DNA of 38,301 bases, taken from positions 1 through 38,301 of the forward strand of contig JAGQRE010000020.1 of the NCBI GenBank assembly GCA_020425695.1, written 5' to 3'. This document shows, one piece after another, positions 17,211-24,902 of the stretch; within the stretch, counting starts at the first letter, position 1; the number at the start of each line of letters is the position of its first letter. The translations under genes and the position numbers were made by a program. The DNA comes from Planctomycetota bacterium (lineage in GTDB: Bacteria; Planctomycetota; UBA8742; UBA2392). The notes under the pieces are model-generated. The model worked only from the letters and a program-made list of their open reading frames with translations. It ran no database searches and was not told the DNA's origin.

Positions 17211-17981
17211 ATGAACGAACCAACGGAATCCGAGCCAGCGCAGACCGCCACAGAAACGGCAGAGGCCGGGCCGTCGGACCGGGAAGTCATCCTTGAATGC
17301 CACAAGCTCTCGCGCGACTTCCAGAGCGGCGAGATCAAGTTGCACGTTCTGCGCAGCGTGGACTTCCAGCTATACGAAGGCGAGATGGCCAGCATTGTCG
17401 GCTCATCCGGAGCCGGCAAGTCGACGCTGCTGCACCTGCTGGGGCTGCTTGATACGCCCACAGCCGGCGAAGTGATCTACCGCGGTCGGAACCTGACGAA
17501 GCTTGGCGAAGAGGCAGCAGCCAAGGTTCGCAACCGGGAGTTCGGCTTTGTCTTCCAGAGCTTTCACCTGTTGCCCGACTTCACTGCGCTGGAAAACGTG
17601 CTGATGCCTGCTCGCATCGGTGCAGGCAGCATGAAGTGGATGCGCGAGGCAACGAAGCTGAAGCAACGGGCGGCCGACTTGCTTGACCGCGTGGGGCTTG
17701 GGGCTCGACAGTCCCATGTACCCAGCCGACTCAGCGGTGGTGAGCGCCAGCGTGTCGCCCTGGCGCGTGCGCTGATCAATGAACCCGCCGTTGTCTTCTG
17801 TGACGAACCGACGGGCAACCTGGACAGCAAGACGGCCGACGAAATCTTCGGCTTGATTGAGCAGTTCAACAAAGAGTTGGGCAAGACGTTCCTGATCGTC
17901 ACGCATGACGACCACATTGCACAACGCGCCCAGCGCCATCTTCATATGGTAGACGGCGTCTTTGTAGACCGCCCGGAATAG
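17211..17981 (+). CDS. lolD: ABC transporter ATPase, LolD/MacB type
   Basis: The 256-residue protein belongs to the LolD/MacB/FtsE group. An acidic 25-residue N-terminal extension precedes Walker A GSSGAGKST (64-72), the family-typical LLHLLGLLDTPTAGEV, FGFVFQSFHLLPDFTALENV (Q-loop), the signature LSGGERQRVALARAL, Walker B VVFCDEPTGNLD and the switch VTHDDH. LolD powers release of lipoproteins from the inner membrane towards the outer membrane; MacB-type ATPases power export of toxins or peptides. The matching membrane subunit (LolC/E or MacB) is not in the window, so the LolD name rests on similarity alone. The gene abuts the convergent PAP2 gene with no space between the two stop codons. 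Confidence 0.8.
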   Translation: MNEPTESEPAQTATETAEAGPSDREVILECHKLSRDFQSGEIKLHVLRSVDFQLYEGEMASIVGSSGAGKSTLLHLLGLLDTPTAGEVIYRGRNLTKLGEEAAAKVRNREFGFVFQSFHLLPDFTALENVLMPARIGAGSMKWMREATKLKQRAADLLDRVGLGARQSHVPSRLSGGERQRVALARALINEPAVVFCDEPTGNLDSKTADEIFGLIEQFNKELGKTFLIVTHDDHIAQRAQRHLHMVDGVFVDRPE

Positions 17982-19118
17982 CTAGAGAGCTGGCTTCTCG
18001 GTTTCCTCAGGAACATGCCAGGCGGATTCCCACCAGCGCACAGCCGGCTCGAGCACCAAAAACGTACCGATTGCGAACACAAAGCCGAACACGACATCCG
18101 TCAGATAGTGGTACCCAAGAAACACCGTTGCCAGCGGAAGCCCTATCACAAAGGGCAGATAAGCAAGCCCGACTTTACGGTGGTGGCGCAAGGCCAGCAC
18201 CAACGCCACGATCGCGATAGCAACGTGACCTGATGGAAACGCGTCCCAGCGAATCACCTCGGCATTGTCCAATGTCGTCTGCCAGAATTCCGTTGCGAAC
18301 CAGCCCGGCTGCTCCGGCATCCAGGCCTTGAAACCGCCTTCAAAGCGCGGCCCCGTAGCTGGTATCAGGATGTACCCGACGTAGGTGGTTACCAGCGCGC
18401 CGGCGTATATGCCGGTGATGCGCCGTACTCTTCGCCACTTGCGTTTCAGTATCTGGGGCAGTACGGCCACAAGCGGCGACACGTAGTAAGCGAGGTAGCA
18501 AAGCAGCATCAGGCCGGTACTCCAGGGCGCTTGAAACTGCCGCAGCCACGCGGCCGGGTAAACGCCGGTCATGGTGACGTCGAGGTCCTTCAACCAGATA
18601 TCCCAGTACGTGGCCGCCCTGTCGTAGTTCGCGCCGGGGTCGTAGGCAGGATGCGCCTCGATGGTCGGCACGCCGGACACACCTGAAATGAATGCTCCAA
18701 GCAGATTGAAGACGAGCGGCAGCAGCAGAACCGGTATGAACACATAGGCGATGTTCGCGCTCGCCAACCAGAGCGGTGCCTTTCTGCCCGTCGACGCGTA
18801 GTTTCTGTGGTAGTAGACGCCGAATCTCTGGGCAATCAGATACACCGCAAGAATCCCGCTAAGCTTCAGGACCAACGTCCAAGCCGGGATCTCCGCCCAC
18901 GCGTAGCGCGAATCGTAGGGGTACAAACGGGCGGCGGGAACCACCATACCGAGCAACGCCCACGCGATCATCATCGCGAGGAAGCCTACGATACAGACGT
19001 CTACGGCAAGTAGTTGGCGGCGAACTCGTGAAAGGAAGGACTGTGATTGAGCGGACGACGCACCGGTTTCAGGGGCAGCAGGTGGGGAGCGACGACTGGG
19101 GCTAAGGGTGGATTCCAT
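17982..19118 (-). CDS. PAP2-superfamily membrane phosphatase
   Basis: The 378-residue integral membrane protein has about seven or eight hydrophobic segments and the PAP2 catalytic motifs: IPATGPRFEGG (252-262; the Arg of motif 1), FPSGH (294-298; motif 2) and GYHYLTD with H337 and D341 (motif 3). This arrangement, with the motifs in the C-terminal half of a larger protein, recalls the inositol phosphorylceramide synthase-like branch of PAP2 proteins, so it could be a lipid phosphatase or a phosphotransferase acting on envelope lipids. Its substrate is not predictable. The first 30 residues are polar and Ser/Pro-rich. The 65 bp upstream separate it from the co-oriented DUF1232 gene. Confidence 0.85.
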   Translation of the reverse strand: MESTLSPSRRSPPAAPETGASSAQSQSFLSRVRRQLLAVDVCIVGFLAMMIAWALLGMVVPAARLYPYDSRYAWAEIPAWTLVLKLSGILAVYLIAQRFGVYYHRNYASTGRKAPLWLASANIAYVFIPVLLLPLVFNLLGAFISGVSGVPTIEAHPAYDPGANYDRAATYWDIWLKDLDVTMTGVYPAAWLRQFQAPWSTGLMLLCYLAYYVSPLVAVLPQILKRKWRRVRRITGIYAGALVTTYVGYILIPATGPRFEGGFKAWMPEQPGWFATEFWQTTLDNAEVIRWDAFPSGHVAIAIVALVLALRHHRKVGLAYLPFVIGLPLATVFLGYHYLTDVVFGFVFAIGTFLVLEPAVRWWESAWHVPEETEKPAL

Positions 19119-19183
19119 TGCTGCATCAAACTCGGTCGCAAAACCCGAGAATCGACCATTAGCCTCTCAGCGTCAAGGAATCG

Positions 19184-19618
19184 TTAACTGACGCCTTGTG
19201 TGACCTCCACCTCACGGATCACTTCTTCGTCACTTGCGCCATCGTCGTCACTCATGGGGCGTCCGCGCTGGATCCATGCGTCGGCAAACTGCAAGTACGG
19301 AGCGATCTTGGGACCAAGTACGCTGACAGCGGTCGCAATCACGCCGGCATCATCAAGAAAGCCGGTAATCGGGATCACGTCCGGAATCATGTCAACGGGT
19401 GAGATAAAGTACAGAATGGCCAGCACTGCCGTCGCCTTGATCGGCAGTTCGACCTTGGGGTCCCGAATCATGTAGTAGAGAGCGGCCGCCTGTCGCGCAA
19501 AAGGCACTCGGCCTGCAAACGTCCGCATCTTCTTCCAGAAGGCGGTTTTGGCGCGTTTCAGGTCTTCAACGCTGACTGCATCCTTGAGTACTTTGTGGTA
19601 GTCGTTTGGGCCGGGCAT
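19184..19618 (-). CDS. DUF1232 (YkvA-like) small membrane protein
   Basis: The 144-residue protein carries the DUF1232 core in residues of about 50-100: LYYMIRDPKVELPIKATAVL, then YFISPVDMIPDVIPITGFLDD, the hallmark of the YkvA family. One or two hydrophobic segments would place it in or on the inner membrane. The function of the family is unknown. The C-terminal tail is acidic (SDDDGASDEEVIREVE). The ATG at 19618 is supported by a strong ribosome site, GGAGG, read on the minus strand just upstream (near 19624-19628). It precedes the PAP2 gene in the same orientation with 65 bp between them, so the pair may be co-transcribed. Confidence 0.8.
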   Translation of the reverse strand: MPGPNDYHKVLKDAVSVEDLKRAKTAFWKKMRTFAGRVPFARQAAALYYMIRDPKVELPIKATAVLAILYFISPVDMIPDVIPITGFLDDAGVIATAVSVLGPKIAPYLQFADAWIQRGRPMSDDDGASDEEVIREVEVTQGVS

Positions 19619-20005
19619 GGTGGACCTCCAACTATCATTGCAACAAGGGTGAGCCGGATTTCACAGGCATAAATTCGAATTGCGCTGGAGCATGTTGGCG
19701 TGAAGGTCCGATAAACTTGGCGTTCCAGGGCAGCACGAGATGCGTGATCCTGGAATGTGAAAGCGACGCTATGTCGTTCGGCAACAATAACTGAACAGAA
19801 AACTGTTGCAGAAAGTTATTCACATCGCTTGGCTAGTACGTGCTAACTGACATGGGGCGAGATTCCTGCGGGATGCTATTCATAAGTTTCAACGCCAACG
19901 CAGGTTGTGACAACGGTGGCAAGTGGACCGGAACAGGATGTTGACCAGCCCACCCACCTCGCTAGCATCGTCACACTTTCGCTCACGTTGCCTGGGAGGC
20001 GACCT
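19619..20005. other. 387-bp divergent intergenic region with nested inverted repeats
   Basis: This is the only gene-free stretch over 300 bp. It separates the minus-strand DUF1232 gene from accD and must carry promoters for both. I see no convincing gene. It holds a 10-bp palindrome AATTCGAATT (19672-19681) and a nested repeat: AATAACT (19786-19792) with AGTTATT (19814-19820) around AACAG-AAAA-CTGTT (19794-19807). A competing stem, GCAACA (19781-19786) with TGTTGC (19804-19809), uses overlapping bases. The region looks more AT-rich than the flanking genes. I cannot assign promoters with confidence. Confidence 0.5.
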
Positions 20006-20914
20006 ATGAGATGGGCTCTAACACGTAAGCGCGGCGCACCCGACGGGCTGTGGATGAAGTGCCCCTCCTGTGAGGGCATGGTCTACCGCAAAGTCGTGGA
20101 GGAAAGCCACCACGTATGCCCCGAGTGCGGCTTTCACATGCGCCTCAGCGCTCAACAGCGCATTGAGTACCTGCTGGACACCGACAGCTTCAAGCCATTG
20201 TTCGAAGAGTTGGAGTCAACTGACCCACTCGGCTTCAAGGGCAAGAAGTCATACAAAGAGAAGCTTCAGAAGGCACAGAAGGCGACCGGCAACAAAGAAG
20301 GCGCCCTGTTCGGCACCGGCTTTATCGGCAACAAAGAAGTCGTCTTCGGGCTGATCGACCCCAACTTCATCATGGGCAGCATGGGCAGCGTCGTCGGCGA
20401 AAAGATCGCCCGCGGCGCGGAATACGCCCACGACCACAATCTGCCCCTGATCATCGTGTCCGGCTCAGGCGGCGGCGCACGCATGGAAGAAGGGATTCTG
20501 TCGCTGTTCCAGATGGCCAAAACCAGTGCCGCAATCAAACGCCTGCAAGACAAGGGCGGCGTCTACATCGCTGTGCTGACCAACGCCACCATGGGCGGCA
20601 GCATGGCAAGCTGGGCGGCTTTGGGCGATATCACGATCGCCGAACCGCAGGCTTTGCTTGGTTTCGCCGGGCCACGCGTGATTTCGCAGACCGTGCGCCA
20701 GGAGCTTCCACCGGGCTTCCAGACGTCTGAGTTCCTCGTCGATCACGGATTCCTGGATCAGGTCGTACACCGCAAGGATCTGCGCCAGCGACTCGTCAGC
20801 TTGCTACGCTACACGTGCGCCGATATGGAGCCATTCCAGAAGCCGCAGGTGAAACGCCACACAGCAAAGCTGCAGGCCGGCGCGAACGCGGACTCCGTCA
20901 AGTCCGGCAAATAG
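20006..20914 (+). CDS. accD: Acetyl-CoA carboxylase carboxyltransferase subunit beta
   Basis: AccD forms the carboxyltransferase with AccA and moves the carboxyl group from biotin to acetyl-CoA, making malonyl-CoA for fatty acid synthesis. I start it at the ATG at 20006 because GGGAGG (19994-19999) lies six bases upstream and because AccD proteins begin shortly before the zinc ribbon; a frame opening at 19907 adds 33 unlikely residues. The 302-residue product has the four zinc cysteines C19, C22, C38 and C41, then the crotonase-like core: GTGFIGNKEVVFGLID, FIMGSMGSVVGEKI, VSGSGGGARMEEG, LTNATMGGSMASWA and ALLGFAGPRVISQTV. The length is normal. accA is not in the window. A strong terminator follows directly. 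Confidence 0.95.
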   Translation: MRWALTRKRGAPDGLWMKCPSCEGMVYRKVVEESHHVCPECGFHMRLSAQQRIEYLLDTDSFKPLFEELESTDPLGFKGKKSYKEKLQKAQKATGNKEGALFGTGFIGNKEVVFGLIDPNFIMGSMGSVVGEKIARGAEYAHDHNLPLIIVSGSGGGARMEEGILSLFQMAKTSAAIKRLQDKGGVYIAVLTNATMGGSMASWAALGDITIAEPQALLGFAGPRVISQTVRQELPPGFQTSEFLVDHGFLDQVVHRKDLRQRLVSLLRYTCADMEPFQKPQVKRHTAKLQAGANADSVKSGK

Positions 20915-20936
20915 ACAGCAACCAACCGAATTAACC

Positions 20937-20965
20937 AAAGCCCGGACCACAAAGTCCGGGCTTTT
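20937..20965 (+). terminator. Rho-independent terminator after accD
   Basis: AAAGCCCGGAC (20937-20947) pairs perfectly with GTCCGGGCTTT (20954-20964) around a 6-base loop, an 11-bp stem followed by a short T run (TTTT at 20962-20965). It lies 22 bp after the accD stop. The next gene starts only 8 bp downstream, so it sits between two genes on the same strand. Confidence 0.9.
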
Positions 20966-20972
20966 CCTATAT

Positions 20973-23066
20973 ATGACAACACTTATGGAAACACTGGCAG
21001 TATCCGAGCTCGGTCAGTTCGCCTTTCTCAAGGACATCGGCATTGTCCTGGGTGCCGGCGTCATTGCCTCGCTGCTTATGGCCGGGCTGCGCCTGCCGGC
21101 CGTCACCGGGCTGCTTGTTGCGGGTGCCATATGCGGACCGTTCGGGCTGGAGCTAGTCGGCGACATCCACACCATCGATACGCTGGCCGAAGTTGGTGTC
21201 GTGTTGCTGCTGTTCACCATCGGGCTCGAGTTCCCGTTGTCACGCTTCCTGAAGATCGGCAAACCGCTGCTGATTGGTGGCACGCTTCAAGTAGGGCTGA
21301 CATCGGCGGCCACAATCGGAATAGCTCTGGCCCTGGGGCTGCCTTTCGAGACAGCCGTGCCGGTAGCGTTCGCCATCTCACTGTCCAGTACGGCCATTGT
21401 GCTGCGAGGGCTATCCGACCGGGGCGAAATCGACGCACCCCACGGGCGCTTCATTGTAGGCTCGCTGCTGTTCCAGGACCTGTGCGTCATTCCCATGATG
21501 CTTACGCTTCCGGTCTTGGCGGGCGGGGGAACACCCGGCGAAGTCCTGAAGCAGACCGGCATCAGCCTGGGTCTGGCGGCGCTGGCCGTGATCGTGACTT
21601 ACGTGCTGTCCCGTGCCGTACTTCCGTACCTTCTGGCACGCGTTGACAAGACCCGCAGCCGCGAAAGCTTCGTGCTGGCGATTCTCGCCATATGCATCGG
21701 GATTGCTCTCGCAACCGGATACGCCGGGCTCAGTCTGGCGCTGGGCGCATTCCTGGCCGGCGTCGTTCTGGCCGACTCTCCGTTCGCCAATCGCGCGCTC
21801 ACTGAGGTCATGTCCTTGCGCGACCTGCTGACCGGGCTGTTTTTCATCAGTCTCGGCATGATGTTTGACATCCGCGCCGTCATTGAACACCCGCTGTTGG
21901 TCGGCGGCATCTTCTTCGCCATCTTCTTAGGCAAGGCCATCCTCGCGACCATCGCGGCTCTGTTCATGCGATTCCCTGCCCGTGCTGCCGTCATAGCCGG
22001 GCTGGGGCTGGCCCAAATGGGCGAATTCGGCTTCGTAGTCATGAACACCGCCGCCCGCGAGCCATTGCACCTGATCGACATGGCCGGCGAAGGGCGCTGG
22101 ATCACCGCCGCAGCAATCCTGACGATGTTCGTGACGCCGCTCGTAATCCGTTTTAGTCCCCACCTGGCGGCGGGTGCACGCCTGCTCCGTCCACTCGAAA
22201 AACTCCTGGGCGTTCAGGCGATCGACGAAGAGGTAACCGGCCACGACGAAACAACTGACCACGTCATAGTCGCCGGTTACGGGGTAAGCGGTCGCATGAT
22301 CGTCAACGCCCTGAAGGCCGTCAGCATCCCCTACGTAATCATGGAAATGAACGCTGAGACCGTCAGGGCCGCACGCTCAGACGGCGAACCCGCCTACTAC
22401 GCAGACGTCACCAGTGAAGAGGCCCTTGAGCACGCACACGTCAAGCAGGCACGCGCATTTGTACTGACCATCAACGACCCCGGTGCAGCGCAGCGAACGC
22501 TCGACACCATCAGGCGGGTCGCACCGGACCTGCCGATCGTCGTCCGGGCTCGCTATCACGGGGAAGGACTGAGCCTGAAAGCCCTCGGCGCTACAGAGGT
22601 CGTCAGCGGTGAGCTTGAAAGCTCGGTCGAGATACTTGCCCGCGTTCTGAGACTCATGAACGTCCCACGCAACATCATTGACCGCGAACTGACGCTGGTC
22701 CGCCAGAACACGCAGCTGAGCGCCAGGCGCGCCACTGTGCCTCGGGGTACACTCGGTGACATGGGCCCCCTGGGCGAGCTAAAAGTCGAATCCTATCAGG
22801 TTACCGAGGGCGAGTACGCTGACGGCAAGTCTCTCGCCGACTTGCACCTGCGTTCTAAAACCGGCGCTTCAGTGATTGCAGTCTCTCGCGCCGGCAAGGT
22901 CATCGACAATCCCGACCCGAAGACACCACACAAGGCGGGCGACGTGCTGTATCTGCTTGGTTCACTGCAACAGGTTCGTGATGCCATGAGCCTGCTGGAC
23001 TCCGGAACGGTACCGGAGAACGATCCCGTCGGCGACGGGACCCGCATCTGGAAACGGGACGATTAG
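20973..23066 (+). CDS. Kef-type cation:proton antiporter (CPA2) with TrkA-N and TrkA-C domains
   Basis: The 697-residue protein exchanges K+ or Na+ for protons across the inner membrane. Residues 20-400 form the CPA2 membrane domain with about 12-13 helices (GIVLGAGVIASLLMAGLRLP; EVGVVLLLFTIGLEF; SLSSTAIVLRGL; LLFQDLCVIP with D169; GLGLAQMGEFGFV). Residues 429-545 are a TrkA-N (RCK) nucleotide-binding domain with GYGVSG (435-440). Residues of about 605-685 are TrkA-C, ending KAGDVLYLLGSLQQV. The build matches KefB/KefC-like or YbaL-like antiporters gated by NAD(H) or another ligand. The start at 20973 is 8 bp after the accD terminator, and no Shine-Dalgarno sequence is visible; an ATG at 20985 is an alternative. 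Confidence 0.92.
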   Translation: MTTLMETLAVSELGQFAFLKDIGIVLGAGVIASLLMAGLRLPAVTGLLVAGAICGPFGLELVGDIHTIDTLAEVGVVLLLFTIGLEFPLSRFLKIGKPLLIGGTLQVGLTSAATIGIALALGLPFETAVPVAFAISLSSTAIVLRGLSDRGEIDAPHGRFIVGSLLFQDLCVIPMMLTLPVLAGGGTPGEVLKQTGISLGLAALAVIVTYVLSRAVLPYLLARVDKTRSRESFVLAILAICIGIALATGYAGLSLALGAFLAGVVLADSPFANRALTEVMSLRDLLTGLFFISLGMMFDIRAVIEHPLLVGGIFFAIFLGKAILATIAALFMRFPARAAVIAGLGLAQMGEFGFVVMNTAAREPLHLIDMAGEGRWITAAAILTMFVTPLVIRFSPHLAAGARLLRPLEKLLGVQAIDEEVTGHDETTDHVIVAGYGVSGRMIVNALKAVSIPYVIMEMNAETVRAARSDGEPAYYADVTSEEALEHAHVKQARAFVLTINDPGAAQRTLDTIRRVAPDLPIVVRARYHGEGLSLKALGATEVVSGELESSVEILARVLRLMNVPRNIIDRELTLVRQNTQLSARRATVPRGTLGDMGPLGELKVESYQVTEGEYADGKSLADLHLRSKTGASVIAVSRAGKVIDNPDPKTPHKAGDVLYLLGSLQQVRDAMSLLDSGTVPENDPVGDGTRIWKRDD

Positions 23067-23204
23067 CAGTTTGGCCCGCGAACCGGCGACAGGGCAAACT
23101 GGTACCAACCCGCCCGCTGTAATCGTTGACCTTTCGGTGTCCAAGAGGCAAAAGCGATGCGCACGCCAGCGCGTGCAAACCCCGATTGAAGTCAGGAGAG
23201 CACG
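23067..23204 (+). promoter_or_regulatory. Structured leader upstream of gcvT (possible riboswitch)
   Basis: This 138-bp gap precedes the glycine cleavage cluster. It contains two hairpins: CAGTTTgGCCC (23067-23077) pairing with GGGCAAACTG (23092-23101), one base bulged, and GCACGC-CAGC-GCGTGC (23161-23176). Between them, GCGACAGGGCAAAC and AGAGGCAAAAGCGA loosely recall the conserved blocks of glycine riboswitch aptamers (CCGAAGG-GCAA and CTCAGGCAAAAGGAC), but the match is poor and the expected GGAGAG partner is absent. The location is the classic one for a glycine riboswitch. The first hairpin could instead be the antiporter gene's terminator. The leader ends in the ribosome site AGGAG (23194-23198). 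Confidence 0.35.
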
Positions 23205-24332
23205 ATGCGCGAAACACCGCTCCGCGAAGAACACGAAAAGCTCGGCGCACGTATGGTGGATTTCGCCGGTTGGTTCATGCCGGTCACGTACACCAACATC
23301 AATGAAGAGCATAAGCGCGTCCGCACCAAGGTCGGGCTGTTTGACGTTTCCCACATGGGTCGCTACTGGATTGGCGGCCGCGACCACGTCAAGTTGGTAG
23401 ACCGCATCATCACCAACAACCGCGCCACCATGAAGCCGGGGCAGATCCGCTACAGCCTGATTCTCAACGGCCAGGGCGGCATTCTCGACGACGTGCTGGT
23501 CTACAGCATGGGCGACGCCGGTACGATGCTGGTCGTCAACGCAGGCAACCGCGAAGTTATCTGGAACTGGATCGCGCGCGAGCGTAAGGGCTTCGTAGTT
23601 GACATCAACGACATGAGCGAAGACTACGCCATGATCGCCATGCAGGGCCCCGAAAGCGTCGCACTGATGTCAAAGATCAGCGACCTCGACACAAAGGCCC
23701 TCAAGTACTACCACTCCACCCGCAGCACCGTCCTTGGCGAGCCCGAGGTTATGGTCTCACGCACCGGCTATACCGGTGAAGACGGCTTTGAGGTCATCAT
23801 GCCGGCGGCCAAGGCCGCGCATTTCTGGTCCGAAATGATGAACGTAGGCAAGCCGCTCCAGTGCGGCCCGGCCGGTTTGGGCGCGCGTGACACGCTGCGC
23901 CTTGAGGCAGGCATGCCGCTTCACGGGCACGAGATCAGCGACACGATCAACCCGCTGGAAGCCGGTCTGGATTGGGCCGTGAAGCTCGACAAGGAAGATT
24001 TCATCGGCAAGCAGGCCACGCTCGACCTGAAGGAAAAGGGGCTGACACAGAAGCTGGTCGGCTTAACGATCGCCGGCAAACGCATTCCGCGTCAGGATCA
24101 GGACGTGATCCGCGACGGCAAAGTCGTCGGCAAGATCTGTAGTGGTACGCGCGCACCGTGGGTGGACGAAATTATCGCCACGGCCTATGTCCCGGCAAAT
24201 GCGACCGCCGTCGGCACGACCTACCACGTCGATTTCCCCAGCAAGGGCACGCGGGCTGTGAAGCCCGGCGAGACCTTGCAGACTGCACTGGTGGTACCGC
24301 TGCCGTTCTACAAGCGACCGGGCAAGAAGTAG
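23205..24332 (+). CDS. gcvT: Aminomethyltransferase, glycine cleavage T protein
   Basis: GcvT transfers the methylene group from the aminomethyl arm of GcvH to tetrahydrofolate, releasing ammonia and forming 5,10-methylene-THF. The 375-residue product matches the family along its length: MVDFAGWFMPVTYTNI, GLFDVSHMGR, LNGQGGILDDVLVY, MIAMQGPESV, SRTGYTGEDGFEV, GLGARDTLRLEAGMPLHGHE (folate and substrate site) and a C-terminal barrel domain ending near AYVP. The ATG at 23205 has AGGAG six bases upstream. It opens the gcvT-gcvH-gcvPA-gcvPB cluster. Confidence 0.96.
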   Translation: MRETPLREEHEKLGARMVDFAGWFMPVTYTNINEEHKRVRTKVGLFDVSHMGRYWIGGRDHVKLVDRIITNNRATMKPGQIRYSLILNGQGGILDDVLVYSMGDAGTMLVVNAGNREVIWNWIARERKGFVVDINDMSEDYAMIAMQGPESVALMSKISDLDTKALKYYHSTRSTVLGEPEVMVSRTGYTGEDGFEVIMPAAKAAHFWSEMMNVGKPLQCGPAGLGARDTLRLEAGMPLHGHEISDTINPLEAGLDWAVKLDKEDFIGKQATLDLKEKGLTQKLVGLTIAGKRIPRQDQDVIRDGKVVGKICSGTRAPWVDEIIATAYVPANATAVGTTYHVDFPSKGTRAVKPGETLQTALVVPLPFYKRPGKK

Positions 24333-24399
24333 CAAAGTGCGCCTGAAGCACGAGCTTCGGGCCGACGTACATATCCGCAACACCAACGAGAGACTAACC

Positions 24400-24798
24400 A
24401 TGGCACGACCAGACAACGCACGCTACCTCGAAAGCCACGAATGGGGCCGGCTTGAAGACGACGGAACCGTAACCATCGGCATCACCGACTTCGCCGTTGA
24501 TCAGCTGAACGATCTTACTTTCGTGGACCTGCCGGAAGCCGGCGACAAGGTCACCAAGGGTGAGGCCTTCGGCGAGATCGAGTCCGTCAAAGCGGTCAGC
24601 GACCTGATAAGCATGGTCAGCGGTGAAATCACCGCTGTTCACAGTGACGTTGACGACGACGACTTCAGTGCACTGAAGTCCGACGCTTTCGGCAAGGGCT
24701 GGCTGATCAAGGTCAAGCCCGACAATGCCGACGAGTTGAACGAAGGCACTAAGAGCCTCGCCGAGTACGAAAAGCAGCTCGAAGAAGAAGCACACTAG
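24400..24798 (+). CDS. gcvH: Glycine cleavage system H protein
   Basis: GcvH is the lipoyl carrier that shuttles the aminomethyl group between the P and T proteins. I start it at the ATG at 24400 (132 residues), preceded by a GAGAGA site, because H proteins begin a few residues before YLESHEW. The lipoyl domain is clear: VTIGITDFAVDQLNDLTFVDLP, then GEIESVKAVSDL with the lipoylated lysine K64, then GWLIKVKP. The C-terminus is acidic. An upstream extension to 24337 is possible but would be atypical. The 67-bp gap after gcvT contains nothing striking. Confidence 0.95.
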   Translation: MARPDNARYLESHEWGRLEDDGTVTIGITDFAVDQLNDLTFVDLPEAGDKVTKGEAFGEIESVKAVSDLISMVSGEITAVHSDVDDDDFSALKSDAFGKGWLIKVKPDNADELNEGTKSLAEYEKQLEEEAH

Positions 24799-24816
24799 AG
24801 CGCAAAGCGCTCCGGG

Positions 24817-24888
24817 ATTGGGGCTTGGGGCACAGGGCTTCGGGAAACCGGAAGCTCGCGTTCCCAGGCCCCGAGCCCTAGGCCCCAT
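24817..24888. repeat. G-rich heptad inverted repeat between gcvH and gcvPA
   Basis: The left arm 24817-24846 reads as GGGGCTT, GGGGCAC, AGGGCTT, CGGGAA. The right arm 24861-24888, read on the other strand, is GGGGCCT, AGGGCTC, GGGGCCT, GGGAA. The two arms therefore form an imperfect 28-bp stem with a loop of about 14 bases, and both are built from a seven-base unit. In RNA this would be a long hairpin inside the gcv transcript. It looks like an interspersed palindromic element rather than a unique control site. Confidence 0.6.
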
Positions 24889-24902
24889 GTCGTGAGGATC
24901 AT

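Noticed and set aside
19606-19794. A 62-codon open frame in the gap upstream of accD.
   Set aside because: It starts inside the opposite gene, has no ribosome site and no family resemblance.
23088-23102. GACAGGGCAAAC resembles the start of the c-di-GMP-I (GEMM) riboswitch.
   Set aside because: The following GNRA-capped stem, the GGGACGCAAAGCC block and the tetraloop receptor of that riboswitch are absent.
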